From Cinnamomum chago (taxonomy: Eukaryota > Streptophyta > Magnoliopsida > Laurales > Lauraceae): DNA of 64,000 nucleotides. The notes under the pieces were generated by a model, which was not told where the DNA came from, made no database searches, and was given only the letters and a program-made list of their open reading frames with translations. Positions 11,495-22,753 of this stretch are shown one piece after another. The position numbers were made by a program, and so were the translations under genes. The stretch spans positions 87,070,501-87,134,500 of the forward strand of contig CP142454.1 in assembly GCA_038049695.1 (NCBI GenBank), given 5' to 3'. Positions within the stretch are counted from its first letter, which is position 1. Every line of letters starts with the position of its first letter.

Positions 11495-13439
11495 TGAAAG
11501 TCCGGGATCCGAACCCTAGAGGTGGGTGAATATGGTGAGCTTCAAATAAGTGACTAATTATGCCCAATTTTAAATTCTATAGTTCAATTAGTCACTAGTG
11601 ATGATTATTAAACTAAATGCGGAAACTAACAAAAACAATCATCACTAAGCAGTCACCATCACACAATGATTTATAGTGGTTCGGCCTCAATGCATACATC
11701 CACTACCGGCTTGTGATCCAACACCCCACCGGATTTCCACTATTTATGCTTTTCAATAGGCTAAGCAATAACCTTTACAATATGCTTTCCAAGGCTAAGC
11801 AATAAGCTTTAACAATGATGTTATTCAAGGCTTAACATCAACCTATTACACTATGCTTTTCTTAGGCTAAGCATTAACCTTTTCAACCAAAAGGTTGGTT
11901 ATCTCTCTCTAAGTAGTGTTTAGAATACACTTGATGGAGATACAATTTAAACTCAATTACAATGCCTCTTGATTAGGCAGATATGAAAGTGAAAATCTAA
12001 TTCACATACACACACTATGAATGCAAAGATGAATGCACAATGTGTATGTATGATGTCCTCAATCAATTTGAAAAAGAAAGCTCATAAATGTATGCCAAAG
12101 GCTTTTAAAAGTTTAGCTCATAAAAACATTTATGATTGAGGAAATAATGCTAATCACATGTTAAAAATAACTTGTAAAAGATATACCTATGTATTCTAAA
12201 CAAGTTGTGAAATTCTAAGAACAAAACATGTGATGCATAAGAGTTTCAATCAAATTAACAATGTAGCTCAATATATGTATGCTAAAAGCATTTGAAAGTG
12301 GAGAGCACAAAAATAGATTTGATTGAAGTGAATGAACAAATCACATGTTATTTAAAAACCAACTTGAAAAAGATGTATATCAATGCTAAGCAAGTTGTGT
12401 GAAACTTTAAAACAAAATACATGTGATTTGTGAAGTTGTTGAATCCAAAACATAAGATAGATTTGAAAGTGATTTTCTTATGATGAAAAACAATAACAAA
12501 AGATTCAATCAAGTCTAGGAATCATGTTACATATAATTTCAAAGATGTTTTCATTAACATGATTTACTTAGATATACCCATTTGAGAACTACTTGGTTTG
12601 AATCAAGGTGATGTATCCAAAATAATAAATCAATTCAAAACATACACATGTTAAGGACACAACAAATCATAGTTAACATGCTTAAAAAGATTTACTAATA
12701 ATTTAAGCAAAGCATGAAAACATATGAAAAGAAAAACTAAGCTTACATAGAAGATTTACTTATGATTCCAAGCTTTAGCTTCCCTTTTTGACCAACTAGC
12801 CTCCCTTAGCTCATTCCCCTTTATTTGGCCTCAAAACACCTCAAGGAGTATCCCTTGGATCCTCAAATTTGGCCAAAGAATGAACTTCAATTTATAGAAA
12901 ATGTTGTCCAACGGCTAGCTTGTCGGTCAACTGACATTTGGGGTTCAGTCGACCGAACTCAACGGTCATAAAACGGCTAGTTTTGACCATTCTGGAATTG
13001 GAACCGACACATGTCCAACAGCTGACCGACAGCTGACCGACAACTGACCGAACTTTCCCTGATTCTTTAAAGACTAGAAAAATGATTTTAAAAAGGGAAA
13101 CTTGGTCTTGGAGGTCTAGGCCATTAAAACAAGCTTGGAAACATGTTTTAAATCATTCTAAGAGTTTTAAAAACATGAAACCAAAAATACCTAAGATGAT
13201 TTTTAACTTTTAAAACCATAGGCAAGCTTGATTCGAAAATCTTCTTTTGAAAAACTAAATGCATCCAAGTTTAAAATCAAAACATGCATAAATCAATATT
13301 TCTACAAGTCTAGAAATGCATGTGTAAATTAAGATTTCAAGTATTTCAAAAACAATGCATGTGTAAAAATTCGAATGATGCTAAAATGATAATGCATTCA
13401 TCAAATTGCAAAACACAAAATTCCTAACAGTTGGCATGA
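11495..13439 (-). repeat. Solo LTR A (1945 bp), inside the pararetrovirus
   Basis: Begins TGAAAGTCC at 11495 and ends CCTAACA at 13439 (TG...CA, inverted relative to copy B). It is flanked by a perfect 5-bp duplication GTTGG at 11490-11494 and 13440-13444. It is homologous over its length to copies B (25653-27357) and C (52548-54749). No coding capacity. In element orientation a TATA box (TATAAATT, complement of 12889-12896) lies just downstream of a cluster of GTCGAC/GCTGACCGAC words at about 12920-13060. With no internal domain or second LTR it is a solo LTR formed by recombination. Confidence 0.85.
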
Positions 13440-14165
13440 TGGATGATGATGCAAAAGAAGAAGAAGAAAAAGAAACGGTGCTAGAAGATGAGTTTCTTTT
13501 TAATGATCTAAAAATTCTAGATATTGTTAATTAATAATTATCACTAATCAGAATGATTAGTGGCCTGTCAATGATCTTACGCCTACAAAAGCCCTAAACG
13601 TTCTCTTGGCTAATGGGAATAAAGGCTACGCGACAAAAGGCCTCAGACCCAAACCACTCCTTTTAGCAACAACAATTAATTAATTCTATTGAATCTTAAT
13701 AGATCAAAGATGCATCTAACTAACATAGGTTCGATTCAACTAAGCAATCAACAAACAAATAAATAACGAAAGAAGGCGACATGATGCATGCAATCTTACA
13801 AATGCATTGAAAACTATTTTTCATTGATAAATAAAATATCTTACAAGGAGAGAAGACTGGTGTGGCCTTGATACCAAATTCATGACCGAGATCGAACTAG
13901 AGGACTCTCGCCATACTAAACTAAAAAGGAAGGGAAAAACAGAAGGCTAAAAGAAAAGAATGTTCCTAAATTTTAGGTTGTTCATCCATTTTGGGTTGTG
14001 TGAGACAAGGGCTCACAATCCTTACTTATAGACATTACGAACTTAATTACATTTGAAATCCACCATCGGATTCTACTGTATTGAAGTATGTACAATATCT
14101 AGATAAAATGTACATGTCATTTGTATTCTATCAGTTGATGATATAATTTGCATTACTGTAGATGT
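13440..14165 (-). other. Probable pararetroviral leader, no intact gene
   Basis: Sequence between the solo LTR A insertion site and the right-hand viral direct repeat. Coding signals are absent apart from an acidic/lysine-rich purine tract near 13450-13500. It contains the PBS-like site below. It corresponds in position to the 5' leader upstream of the movement protein. Confidence 0.45.
13865..13877 (-). promoter_or_regulatory. tRNA-iMet primer-binding-site-like sequence of the pararetrovirus
   Basis: The minus strand reads TGGTATCAAGGCC, 11 of 13 matches to the canonical TGGTATCAGAGCC used by caulimovirids to prime minus-strand DNA. It lies upstream of the movement protein on the same strand, as expected. 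Confidence 0.55.
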
Positions 14166-14282
14166 TGCATGCAGTATTGATGTGGCTGCATTATTTGTAT
14201 TATTGTAGCCACAATTGTTGACTTTTACATGGGAGAGATAAGGAGGCATTTGCATAGTCATGAGGACTATCATAAGGTGAGG
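14166..14282. repeat. Direct repeat at right end of the pararetroviral insert
   Basis: Partner of 6546-6660, same orientation. Confidence 0.75.
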
Positions 14283-14330
14283 ATGGTTAAGAATGCAACA
14301 GAACATACTCAATGTAAAGATATGACTGAT

Positions 14331-14900
14331 TACTGCTGGCAAGGATCTTAGATCTGGGTGAGGCCATGGTTAGTACTAGTTGGGGCCAGATGTACAAACT
14401 CATGGCCTACTGTGTGACAATCACATACTATTGGTACTTCCCTTCTAAATTTAATATTTTAGATTCATTCCTGAAATGCAATTCTTGGTACTGAACTTTC
14501 CTCCTAAACTTAATTTTTTGATCCATTTCCTGAAATGCAGTACTTGATTCTTGCATTTGATCTTCTAGGTGTATACTGGCGCTTGGCTTCGGCACTATAA
14601 GCCACTCAAAGAGAGGCCGGTAATGCATGAGGCTGCCAAGCTTGGTCAAATGTCTATTTCAAATGCATAAAGGCGTCGTTTGGGAGGATCGGGCATATAA
14701 CTTCTGTGTAGTAAGTAATAAATGTAATTTACTTTTGGCCTTGGTAGATGAGGCTGTCTCTGAAGCCTAGAAGTTGGCTTTTCAAGTGACTTTGGATGTC
14801 ACTTTTAATAAATGGGATGTAGACCACAATCCGATCAATGCATTATTTTAAAGGTTAGGTGCACGTGGTCAAGAATTAAGTAAAAATGAATTTTGCAAAG
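14331..14900. other. No gene seen
   Basis: A weak minus-strand frame (14428-14649) has no recognisable domain. This is the probable junction between the pararetroviral insert and the MULE. Confidence 0.4.
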
Positions 14901-15265
14901 GGAAATTCTAAACGCACCCACGTATTTTGATAAGCCCAGCCACATTCCTAAAAATACCCTAAATACCCTCCTCTCCTCTCCTCTCCTTTCCCTCTCTCTT
15001 CCTCTCCCTCTCACCTACCGCCGGCCCTCGCCCAACGCCGTTTGAAGATGCCATTTCTTATTGAAAGATACTCTAAATTAACAAGGCCATGTGCACATTT
15101 ACCCCTCCTTAAAAGAGGAAGGAAGAAAACTCTTGGGAAAATTATCGTACGGACGTTCCAAAACCCCACATTTACACATGGCCAGATGAAAGACAACAAA
15201 TTTCCTAATAAAAGATCGTACATAAAAGGACACTCAAAGTTGGGTAGTTTTACCCTTTATCATGC

Positions 15266-15365
15266 GATATCCCATGCTTGTTGGATATCCCAGGATTCGA
15301 TATCCCAGGCCCATAGGATATCGCATCGTTCGATATCCTACATATAGAGGATATCTCTATAAAAT
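15266..15365 (+). promoter_or_regulatory. Cluster of six GATATC palindromes followed by a TATA box
   Basis: GATATC occurs at 15266, 15284, 15299, 15317, 15332 and 15350, a spacing of about 15-18 bp. It is followed at once by TATAAAAT at 15358-15365. This looks like the promoter of the plus-strand PMD/Ulp1 gene. Promoter function is inferred from position. Confidence 0.55.
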
Positions 15366-16715
15366 TTCCACCATTCTCTTTTCAACCTAGGTAAAATAGG
15401 GACGGAGATAACTCGGTAAAAACCCCTTTTTACTGTGATCATCTTCTTTAATCCTCCAATGATTTTTCCTATATGTTCTTCTTATCGTCTTGCTATGGAT
15501 ATTGCAGGAACACAGCGTTCCACTCCATTCTCCTTCGTCAGTCGCTACAACGTCGTGTATCTTCAACTGTGTAGGGATTTATGCAGGAAATATATCCACT
15601 CGTCAGCGGTTTAAGGTATGGCGAAAAAGCATTGATTTTCCTTTATCTCTCCATTTGTTTTAGTCTTTTTTCTGGATTAGGGCTTGTTTTAAGGCTGGGC
15701 ATTTAGGGTTTTATTGTTATTTGGGGGTTGCATCGTATGATGTTGCTACGAATCTTATTTTTCTTCCACTCTCTGATTATTGGAGATCCCTTGCAAAAAA
15801 ATTTGGTAGTGATATTGTTGTTTTCTTATTTTACCTTTTTTCCATGAAAAAATTTGTTGCTCTCCATGTTTTACTTTCAGGCTTAAAAGGTTGAACACTC
15901 ACAATATGGTATAGCAGCTGATTAAAAATTTTCAAGTACTACAAGGTAGTTTGAATGGTACTTCATTCAAAATTAGTCTAATAAATTGGTTAACAACTCC
16001 TGGTAAACTTCATAGCACATGTTAAGAGACGATGTATGATGAAAGAACAAAATGAGTACGATGGCTTCATTTACCATGAGATCGTTTGAGAAGTAAAGAC
16101 TAGATTTAAAATTTAATTTGGATCTCTACTTTATATTTCTTACAAACTTTTTTTTTCTGAAGAGCTCAAGAGTTAGATAAATAAAATGTTTGTAGGAGGA
16201 TCCACAGAATCCTCTTTACTGTAGAGCAGTGGCTGAGCAACCACAATAGATAGTAAGCATATAACATAACAAAAACAAAAAAAAAACAAGCGACAAGTTT
16301 GAGCAAAAGCAAATATCCAAAAGTTTGCAAAAACGCCACAGAATGGCCTTTAGCAGGAGGTGAAAGTTCTCAGAGTGTCCTTCCATCTTCAGATTATCAC
16401 TCCCACAGAGGGGTTAATGTCTAAAAAAAAAAAAACCACCATGGCATGGCTCCCTGATTGATTTTTTGTCTGACCACTCTTAAAAAAATGGTGTATTGTG
16501 GCTTCAACCATTGAAATTATGTATAATGTAATAACTACAAACAGAGATCCAACTATTTGTAATTATAAGTACATGAAAATGACTGTCATAGTAATACTAT
16601 TATGATGTTTGAGTTGATTATGATAGATTATTTTTTTGGATGTTAGATTGGCTGTTAAATTGCATTCTATTTTTACTCAGTTGTTACTTCCACCTAATTT
16701 AAGTAATGCTTGACA
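15366..16715 (+). other. Probable 5' UTR and first intron of the PMD/Ulp1 gene
   Basis: No strong coding frame. It lies between the TATA box and the first recognisable PMD exon. AT-rich with poly-A/T runs. Confidence 0.35.
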
Positions 16716-18020
16716 GAAGGAACCATTTCAAGCCGGTCCGATTGATGCATCTGTACTATCAGAACAAAATAATCACGTATTCACATCAATATGGAATGGC
16801 AAAGAACCCGGTGTTTACCGATGTATTCCCGCTAACCCTAAGAGTGGATTTTGGAAATTAAATGATAGGCAATGTGACATTGTGAAAAGGATTGGCCTCC
16901 ACCATCTATCACAGATTTGCTACATGCGAATCGACCATGCTTTGATAAGTGCATTAATTGAAAGGTGGAGGCCAGAAACAAATACCTTTCATTTTTTGTC
17001 CGGAGAGGCCATTATTACACTTGAAGATGTGGTTTATATTTATAGCCTACCCATTGATGGTTGACCAGTTATAGGCTGTACATACACGAAGAGACCCATC
17101 ATTGAGGAAGTATGCAGTTCACTCTTAGGAAAGGTGCCTAAACCCACGAACATCGAGGGTGGACAACTCAAACTAACATGGTTTTATAAAAACTTTGTTG
17201 AGCCCCTAGAGAATGCGTCTGAAGAGGATATCAATAGGTATACTAGGGCATATCTCGTTTGCCTTGTTTCAACCCAAATTTGTGGGTTTACGTCAGGGTC
17301 AAGGGGGCCTGCCTACCTTCTTGAATTATTTGAAACCTTCCAAGTGTATGCATGGGCTCCTTCTTGCCTTGCAAATTTATACAGAACACTGTCCAAGGCC
17401 ACCCGAGTGAAGGATGGGATAAGAACAATATGTGGGGCCCTCTAACTTCTTCAGGTAAATAATACTACAACGATATTGCTTGATTACAACAAATATTGAA
17501 AATCCGAGTTTATGAATTGATTATATTTTTACAGATATGGGCATATTCCCGAATGAAAATTGGACGTCCAATCAAACAAAATATGGATTCTATCAAATTT
17601 GAGTTCTCACTTCTTAAAATGTGGGAAAAAGACTGAAAAATCACTTTTGGTTGACTACAGTTGAAGAAGCTCGTCAACAACTCGATCAGCAAGGCATTGA
17701 TCAGGTAAGTTCTTTCAGTTATCTCTGTGTTCTTATCCATTTTTTCTCTTACTATGGAATAATGGAAAAAGTGGGTACAGTTTGAGTGGCAGCCTTACCT
17801 TCAATTTGCTAAAGAGTTGATTGAACACGTGTCAGAAGCAGATAGGTGTCTTTTTATAGCATGCACGGAAATGATCTTTTACTCAATTGTTGAACCTCAC
17901 AATGCAGATCATGTAATGAAGCAATTTGGCTGGAGAAAAATCCTACCCCCACCACTCCATCCAACTCCTTGGACAGATAAGAAAACTCGAATGTTACAAT
18001 CGATTATAGAGTTAAGCTGA
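16716..18020 (+). pseudogene. Plant mobile domain (PMD, 'aminotransferase-like') part of MULE-borne gene
   Basis: Exonic frames at about 16720-17061, 17063-17445, 17640-17710 and 17775-18020. They carry PMD hallmarks: GLHHLSQICYMRIDHALISA, ERWRPETNTFHF, then GEAIITLEDVVYIYSLPIDG, a Y-rarely-conserved loop, and AYLLELFETFQVYAWAPSCLANLYR. PMD proteins (MAIN/MAIL family) are nuclear, and related domains are carried by MULEs and gypsy elements. A stop (TGA at 17062-17064, where most relatives have an arginine codon CGA) and another at about 17443 break the frame unless spliced out. It lies upstream of the Ulp1 protease on the same strand and is probably one fused gene, as known in plants. Confidence 0.7.
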
Positions 18021-18359
18021 AACAAGTAGAAGCATGTAAAAATAGAGTGTCAGTAGTTATCGATGCGGAGAACGATGACTTGGTAGGTAGACATTCTGAT
18101 GAGTACTTTGCTTGGTACCACCGTATCACAAGAATGCGTGTCGGGCAACCACCACAAGGGAGGAGAAATCCACAGTATGAACATGCAGTCCAATAGGTAA
18201 TTGTAGCTGCAACATTAGCTGAAATAGTTGCGTAAGCAATAAATTTATGTTATTGATACATTACTTTGTTTTTTTTTTTTTTTTTTCAAAGAACATGTTA
18301 CTCTGTGTTATTGATACATTACTCTGTTAGGAGCTAATCTTGATATATTCTATCATAAG
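18021..18359 (+). other. Intronic or decayed linker
   Basis: Contains a poly-T run at about 18270-18290 and interrupted frames continuing from the PMD exons. No separate gene. Confidence 0.4.
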
Positions 18360-19241
18360 ATGGAAATCTTCCTTAAACATGTTGTGGCTACCGTAGATAG
18401 CGTGGATGAGAAATATGATTCATGTTTCTTGTATAAAATTATGCAAACAATTCAAAACCAATTTTTGAAATTCTCGGCTGCCTGCTCTACTGAATTTGAA
18501 AATTTCAGCTTGGAGGAATTTATTAATAGCGGGTCATATGAGATTTTCAATAAGGTTTGTTTTGATATATTAACAATTCTTTCATTGTATACTACAATTG
18601 TATTGAATTCCATTGGTTGTTTAACTCTGTTGTTGAATATAATATTATTGTGGGATATCGATGTTGTTCAACAGGAAAATCAAGAGGAAGAAATGAGACA
18701 AGTGCCACCTGATGTCCACACACCCCAACCTTCTCCATCTGTGGTTCCAAGTCCAACACCACAACTACGCCCGTTCGTACCCTTCAGCTCCACACTCGAG
18801 CCTTCTCCATATGTGATTCCAAGTCCAACAACATAACCATCCCCGTTCGTACCCTCGAGCTCCACACCCCAACCTGATCCATCTGTGATTCGGAGTCCAA
18901 CACCCCAAGCAGTCCTTTTTGTAATCCAAAGTCCCACACCCCATCCACCTCCAATTGTTATCCCAAGTCCAACACACGTCATATCTTCAATGGTTGGCTG
19001 AGTGAAAGGTAATCCTCGGAAAAGGATTATTCTTCCAAGGCTCTCTCCATATGTCTTGAGTCTAAGAAGCAAACGCCCACAACCCAACCCACAATATTCT
19101 CTTACACCAGAAGAAGATAAGATCTTAGATAAGTTTTGGAACGATTATTATAAAAAGTATGTATGTATAATGCATTTTTTAAAGTGTGCATTATTGGATT
19201 GGGCAATACAAATATATAATGATCTTATATATGCAAGGTAG
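18360..19241 (+). pseudogene. Linker with Pro/Ser-rich tandem repeats between PMD and Ulp1
   Basis: From about 18690 to 18980 the plus strand encodes a low-complexity region of repeated PSPTPQ/PSVVPSPTP words. The underlying DNA unit is about 60 bp (CCATCTGTGATTC.. AGTCCAACACC). A frame with LTPEEDKILDKFWNDYYKK follows. Stops at about 18833 and 18998 interrupt it. Such flexible proline-rich linkers join N-terminal domains to the C48 peptidase in plant transposon-borne Ulp proteins. No catalytic motif of its own. Confidence 0.5.
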
Positions 19242-19589
19242 CAGAATTAGATCAAATTTGTTCAAGGGTTTCTGCTAAGAGTCTGCGTCAGTGCCTACAT
19301 AAACATTGGATCGATACCAATGTATGTCGCAATTATGGATAGTAATATTGTATTCAATATTTATTTTTCCATGTAAATGAATAAATTGTGTCAGATGGGT
19401 TGATTATGGTGCATGTGTCTTAGATAATGGATTACTGTTTTGAAATTCTTGAGGCCAAGGTCCTAACAACACATTTCTTTCCATCTTCACTGGCGGTATG
19501 GAAATTTTTTGTCCTTGATGACTTATAGTATTATGATGTGGGTCATAGTAACATCTTGTTTCTTTACCATGCAGCATTGGGAGTAGAAA

Positions 19590-20130
19590 AATTTGATAGA
19601 TTATTATTGTATTGCATTTGGGGAAAAGGGACTTAGAGAGTATAGTGATTATCAAATGCTGTTTTTTCCAATTTGGCATCAATCACATTTTTTCCTCCTA
19701 GTTGGATATCCAAAAAGAGAAAAATGGGAGTTTTATAACAGTTTGGATAACGATGTTGACTGGAAATATACTCATCATTTTGTAAGTGTATCTCTACTTA
19801 AATATATTTATTATATATTTTAGAGTTTCACGTCCTTGTACATTGACATATGTAATCTCATGTGTGCATTTTTTTTTCATTAGCGGTTGTTTCTCCCAAC
19901 TTGGTTGGGACGATCCTGCACACTGGCCAACTATACCTCATGCATGTCCTAAACAAAAGATAATGAGTGAGTTTAAGTTGCAAATGTTGGATATTTGCAT
20001 TATTGGATGATGGGATGCATGTTCTCATATGCAAAAATTTGTGCACGGATGATTGTGGAGTATTTGTGATGGCATATGCTGAGCATCTATTACTTGGCCG
20101 ACCCATGTACGTAGTTCACACAGAGTGACA
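19590..20130 (+). pseudogene. Ulp1-type C48 cysteine peptidase domain (MULE cargo)
   Basis: The exon at 19593-19780 encodes FFPIWHQSHFFLLVGYP, the histidine-bearing strand of the C48 fold, followed by WEFYNSLDNDV, which includes the aspartate region. After a short intron-like gap, 20050-20105 encodes DDCGVFVMAYAEHLLLGRP with the catalytic cysteine of the DCGVF motif. Ulp1 enzymes process SUMO; transposon-borne copies are of unknown cellular role. The intervening sequence has a stop near 20008 and a frameshift before the cysteine motif, so activity is doubtful unless splicing restores it. Strand and order agree with the upstream PMD domain. Confidence 0.75.
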
Positions 20131-20750
20131 TGTGGTTTTACAAACAAAAGATCGTACATGACATATATTACAAGCAATGGGAAAATAGTGGTTTTCTCGA
20201 ATCTATGACATATGATGGAGGGACAAATGATGGAGGGTAGCCATACTGAGAGAGTAGTCAGAGGTATGTATGGATTTTTTGTATATGATAGGTTCAGTAT
20301 GATATGATTGGCCAGTTCAATTTTGGTTTCAAAGGCCAGGATCAGGCAAGGTCATTTTTTAGGTCAATCATTATTTTGTTTAACCTACAGCAAAGTAAAG
20401 AAGAGTGTACATGTTTTTAGTATGCATGTTTTTGGAGTGTTTTTGTTCCATTTTGTTTTTGTTTAATCAACATTGGCATATATGGTAGGTGACTGAAATG
20501 TATTGGTTAGTACTATATCCATTGATATCTTGAAATTATGGGTCTAACCAGTGGTGTGATAAATATGACAAAAGAGAATTTTTTTTATCATAATATCAAA
20601 ATAGTTTAATGAAAAGAATCTTACAATGATATTGTAAAGTAATGAATTTGAATTATCACAATAAAAGCATGACCAAAAACAATATAATGTATGATTTTAA
20701 TGGAAGAATGATTTCTGCTTCTTCTGGAGTAGCACTGGCCTCTGCCCTAC
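20131..20750. other. Intergenic region within the MULE
   Basis: No gene. Probably the 3' UTR of the PMD/Ulp1 gene followed by AT-rich spacer. Confidence 0.4.
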
Positions 20751-20764
20751 AGTTCCAGAGACTG

Positions 20765-20916
20765 GTCTCTCTATAGCGACACCTTTTCTCACTATAGCGA
20801 GAATAATTGGAGGGCGTCAGGAGTCAGGTCAACCAGAGAGTGGTTTCGCTTCGCTATAGCGAGACTCATAGAGGAGTGCCAGAGGGAGGTCTCGCTGTTC
20901 TCGCTATAGCGAGCCC
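20765..20916 (+). promoter_or_regulatory. Cluster of CTATAGCGA palindrome copies
   Basis: The core CTATAGCGA occurs at about 20771, 20792, 20854 and 20904. The last copy is the 14-bp perfect palindrome CTCGCTATAGCGAG. It lies upstream of a pyrimidine-rich leader (20940-21060) and of the transposon-protein gene that starts about 21749. A regulatory role is inferred from placement only. Confidence 0.4.
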
Positions 20917-21640
20917 ACAGCCGACTAAGGGTATTTTCGTCCCTTTTTCCAGGGGTATTTTCATCCCTTTCTCCTCTCTCTTCTCTGACTTTTCCTACCC
21001 ACTCTTACTCTCATCTCCTACTCTCATCACTTGTTCTTCCATTTCCTTCTCTCATCTTCTCAGGTATGATTCTCTTATGTTCTTCTTATCGGTATTATCA
21101 TTTTTTTCCTCTTACATGCACTCGTGTTGTTTCGGTTTTCTTGTGTTCTTGGATTCATCCCAAACTTATGTATTTGGCAGTTGTTTTACAATATGCATGA
21201 GGAAGGGGTTCTCTTGAGATCCACTCAGATTTGAACATATTTTGAAGCCTGGTAAAAGCAAAACAAAAAAAAAAGGTTTTCGAATTAAAAAATGCACGTT
21301 CTGTAGTTCCATTTTTCAGCATCAAATGCCCCACTTGTACCATATACCACATCTCAGTAACCATGGGTCATGTGGAATAAGATGATGTTTACTGACGGAG
21401 GTAACCATCCATTTTAAAACTAATTGTGCATTGACAACATTATTCAGGGCATAAGGCCCAACAACCTGTTGCTCTAAAAAAAGAAACTTTCGAATTTGAT
21501 TGAAGGTTGGGTGGAAGTGCATGTGATTCTAGTTTGGGTGTTCTCCATTTTAACGGTTGATTTCTCTTAGTTATATGCTCTGTGACGAAGTGCTGTATGA
21601 TGTTTCACTCTTATTATATGAAGTCATTTATCTATGATGA
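20917..21640 (+). other. Probable leader and intron of the transposon-protein gene
   Basis: A pyrimidine-rich stretch with repeated GTATTTTCRTCCCTTT words at 20930-20975, then AT-rich sequence. An open frame at 20807-21217 is low in complexity and has no recognisable domain, so I do not call it. Confidence 0.35.
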
Positions 21641-21748
21641 AAGTTGGTTATGATTTTTCTGCACACTAAATGTTTGTTGAATTGGCTTGGAGAAATCTTG
21701 CACCTTATGTGTTTATTTATTTGTCTCTGTGACTCTCCATGGTATAGC

Positions 21749-22753
21749 ATGCATCCTAAAACTTATAAAAGAAAGCGACCAGCTGGGTCATTCTCTCGTT
21801 TCAATACTGAACGGTTTAAGGATGCGGACTGTGCTGTACGTTTTGAATCAAGATTCATCAATCGCACAGTCATCTTTGAGAGAATAGTTGTGCAGACCAA
21901 TCTCACCACTACAAGGTTTTTGCATTGGCTTCATCTTAACCGTTGCATGATTCTAATGAACTTGATTGATGAATGCTTTGAGGATTGGGTACGGGAGTTT
22001 TATTGCAACATATTTGATGTTACAAGTAGTGGTTTCAAGACCTATGTTCAGGGAAAGACACTGTCTGTGGATGCAAATAGGATTGCCACTTTACTCAATC
22101 TTCGGAGACCTGCTCCCAGATCCTATCCATTCCCTGATCTGGATAACATTATGATACAAGCGAATGAGGTGGCTACCATTCTCTGTGGTGAACCCATTGT
22201 ATGTGATACTCCTGTTCTAACGATATCCGGTCTAACCACTAATTACCACTTGCTCAACACATTTGTTTACCATAACATTGAGCCTAGAAGCCATAAATCT
22301 GATCTTCTCTATCCTCATGCTTTTCTTCTCTACTCCTTAGGCACTGGCACCTCTGTGGACATTGCACTGATGATACTTGAATCAATGCTGCGAATTTATG
22401 ATGAACCACGAAAACTCACTCTTCCGTTTGGTGCAATGATCTGCAAATTGATGATTAAGGCCGGTTGCCAAGCATACACCCATGAATTGCCCGTCGCTAA
22501 AAAATAGAAAATAGATGGCAGAACCCAAGCAATGTTTGATACATATGTACATCGACGTCTTCAGGGGGAGCAAGCCCCAGTCCAAGCTGACGATGTAGAG
22601 GCAAATTCCATTGAAAATTGTGTCCTTACGATTGAACATGCAGTGTTTGATCAGTCTGTCCAAATTGAACAATTGGAGGAAAGGGTGGCAACCGGTTTTT
22701 CTGACATTCGTAATCAGTTGACTGAAATGTTCAACCAACTTCGTCATCAATGA
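21749..22753 (+). CDS. Putative plant transposon protein (MULE-associated)
   Basis: An open frame of 287 codons runs from 21644 to 22507. The likelier start is the methionine at 21749 (MHPKTYKRKRP), giving a basic N-terminus. It contains FYCNIFDVTSSGFKTYVQGK, DANRIATLLNLRRP and a C-terminal AMICKLMIKAGCQAY, resembling the 'putative plant transposon protein' domain family found as single or double genes next to transposons. After a stop at 22505 a further frame (22532-22753) encodes a short coiled-coil tail (DQSVQIEQLEERV). This is either a second exon or the continuation past a recent stop. Function unknown. It lies between the Ulp1 gene and the convergent transposase gene. No other disabling mutation is seen in the main frame. 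Confidence 0.55.

Larger units (their letters stand above)
6530..14330 (-). mobile_element. Endogenous pararetrovirus (Caulimoviridae, florendovirus/petuvirus-like)
   Basis: Minus-strand order: PBS-like site (13865-13877), leader, 30K movement protein (about 10785-11490), capsid region with broken zinc knuckle (about 9260-10400), coiled-coil region (8659-9021), aspartic protease (about 8340-8650), then an unrecognised reading frame (7084-8309). No reverse transcriptase or RNase H is visible. A repeat of about 115 bp occurs at both ends (6546-6660 and 14166-14282), as expected for integration of a little more than one circular unit. Subtracting the nested solo LTR, the repeat-to-repeat distance is about 5.67 kb. 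Frames are broken by stops and shifts, so this is a fossil. The genus is inferred from domain order and overall resemblance. Confidence 0.75.

Noticed and set aside
18680-19087. Glycine-rich minus-strand frame
   Set aside because: It is the shadow of the plus-strand Pro/Ser-rich linker repeats between PMD and Ulp1.
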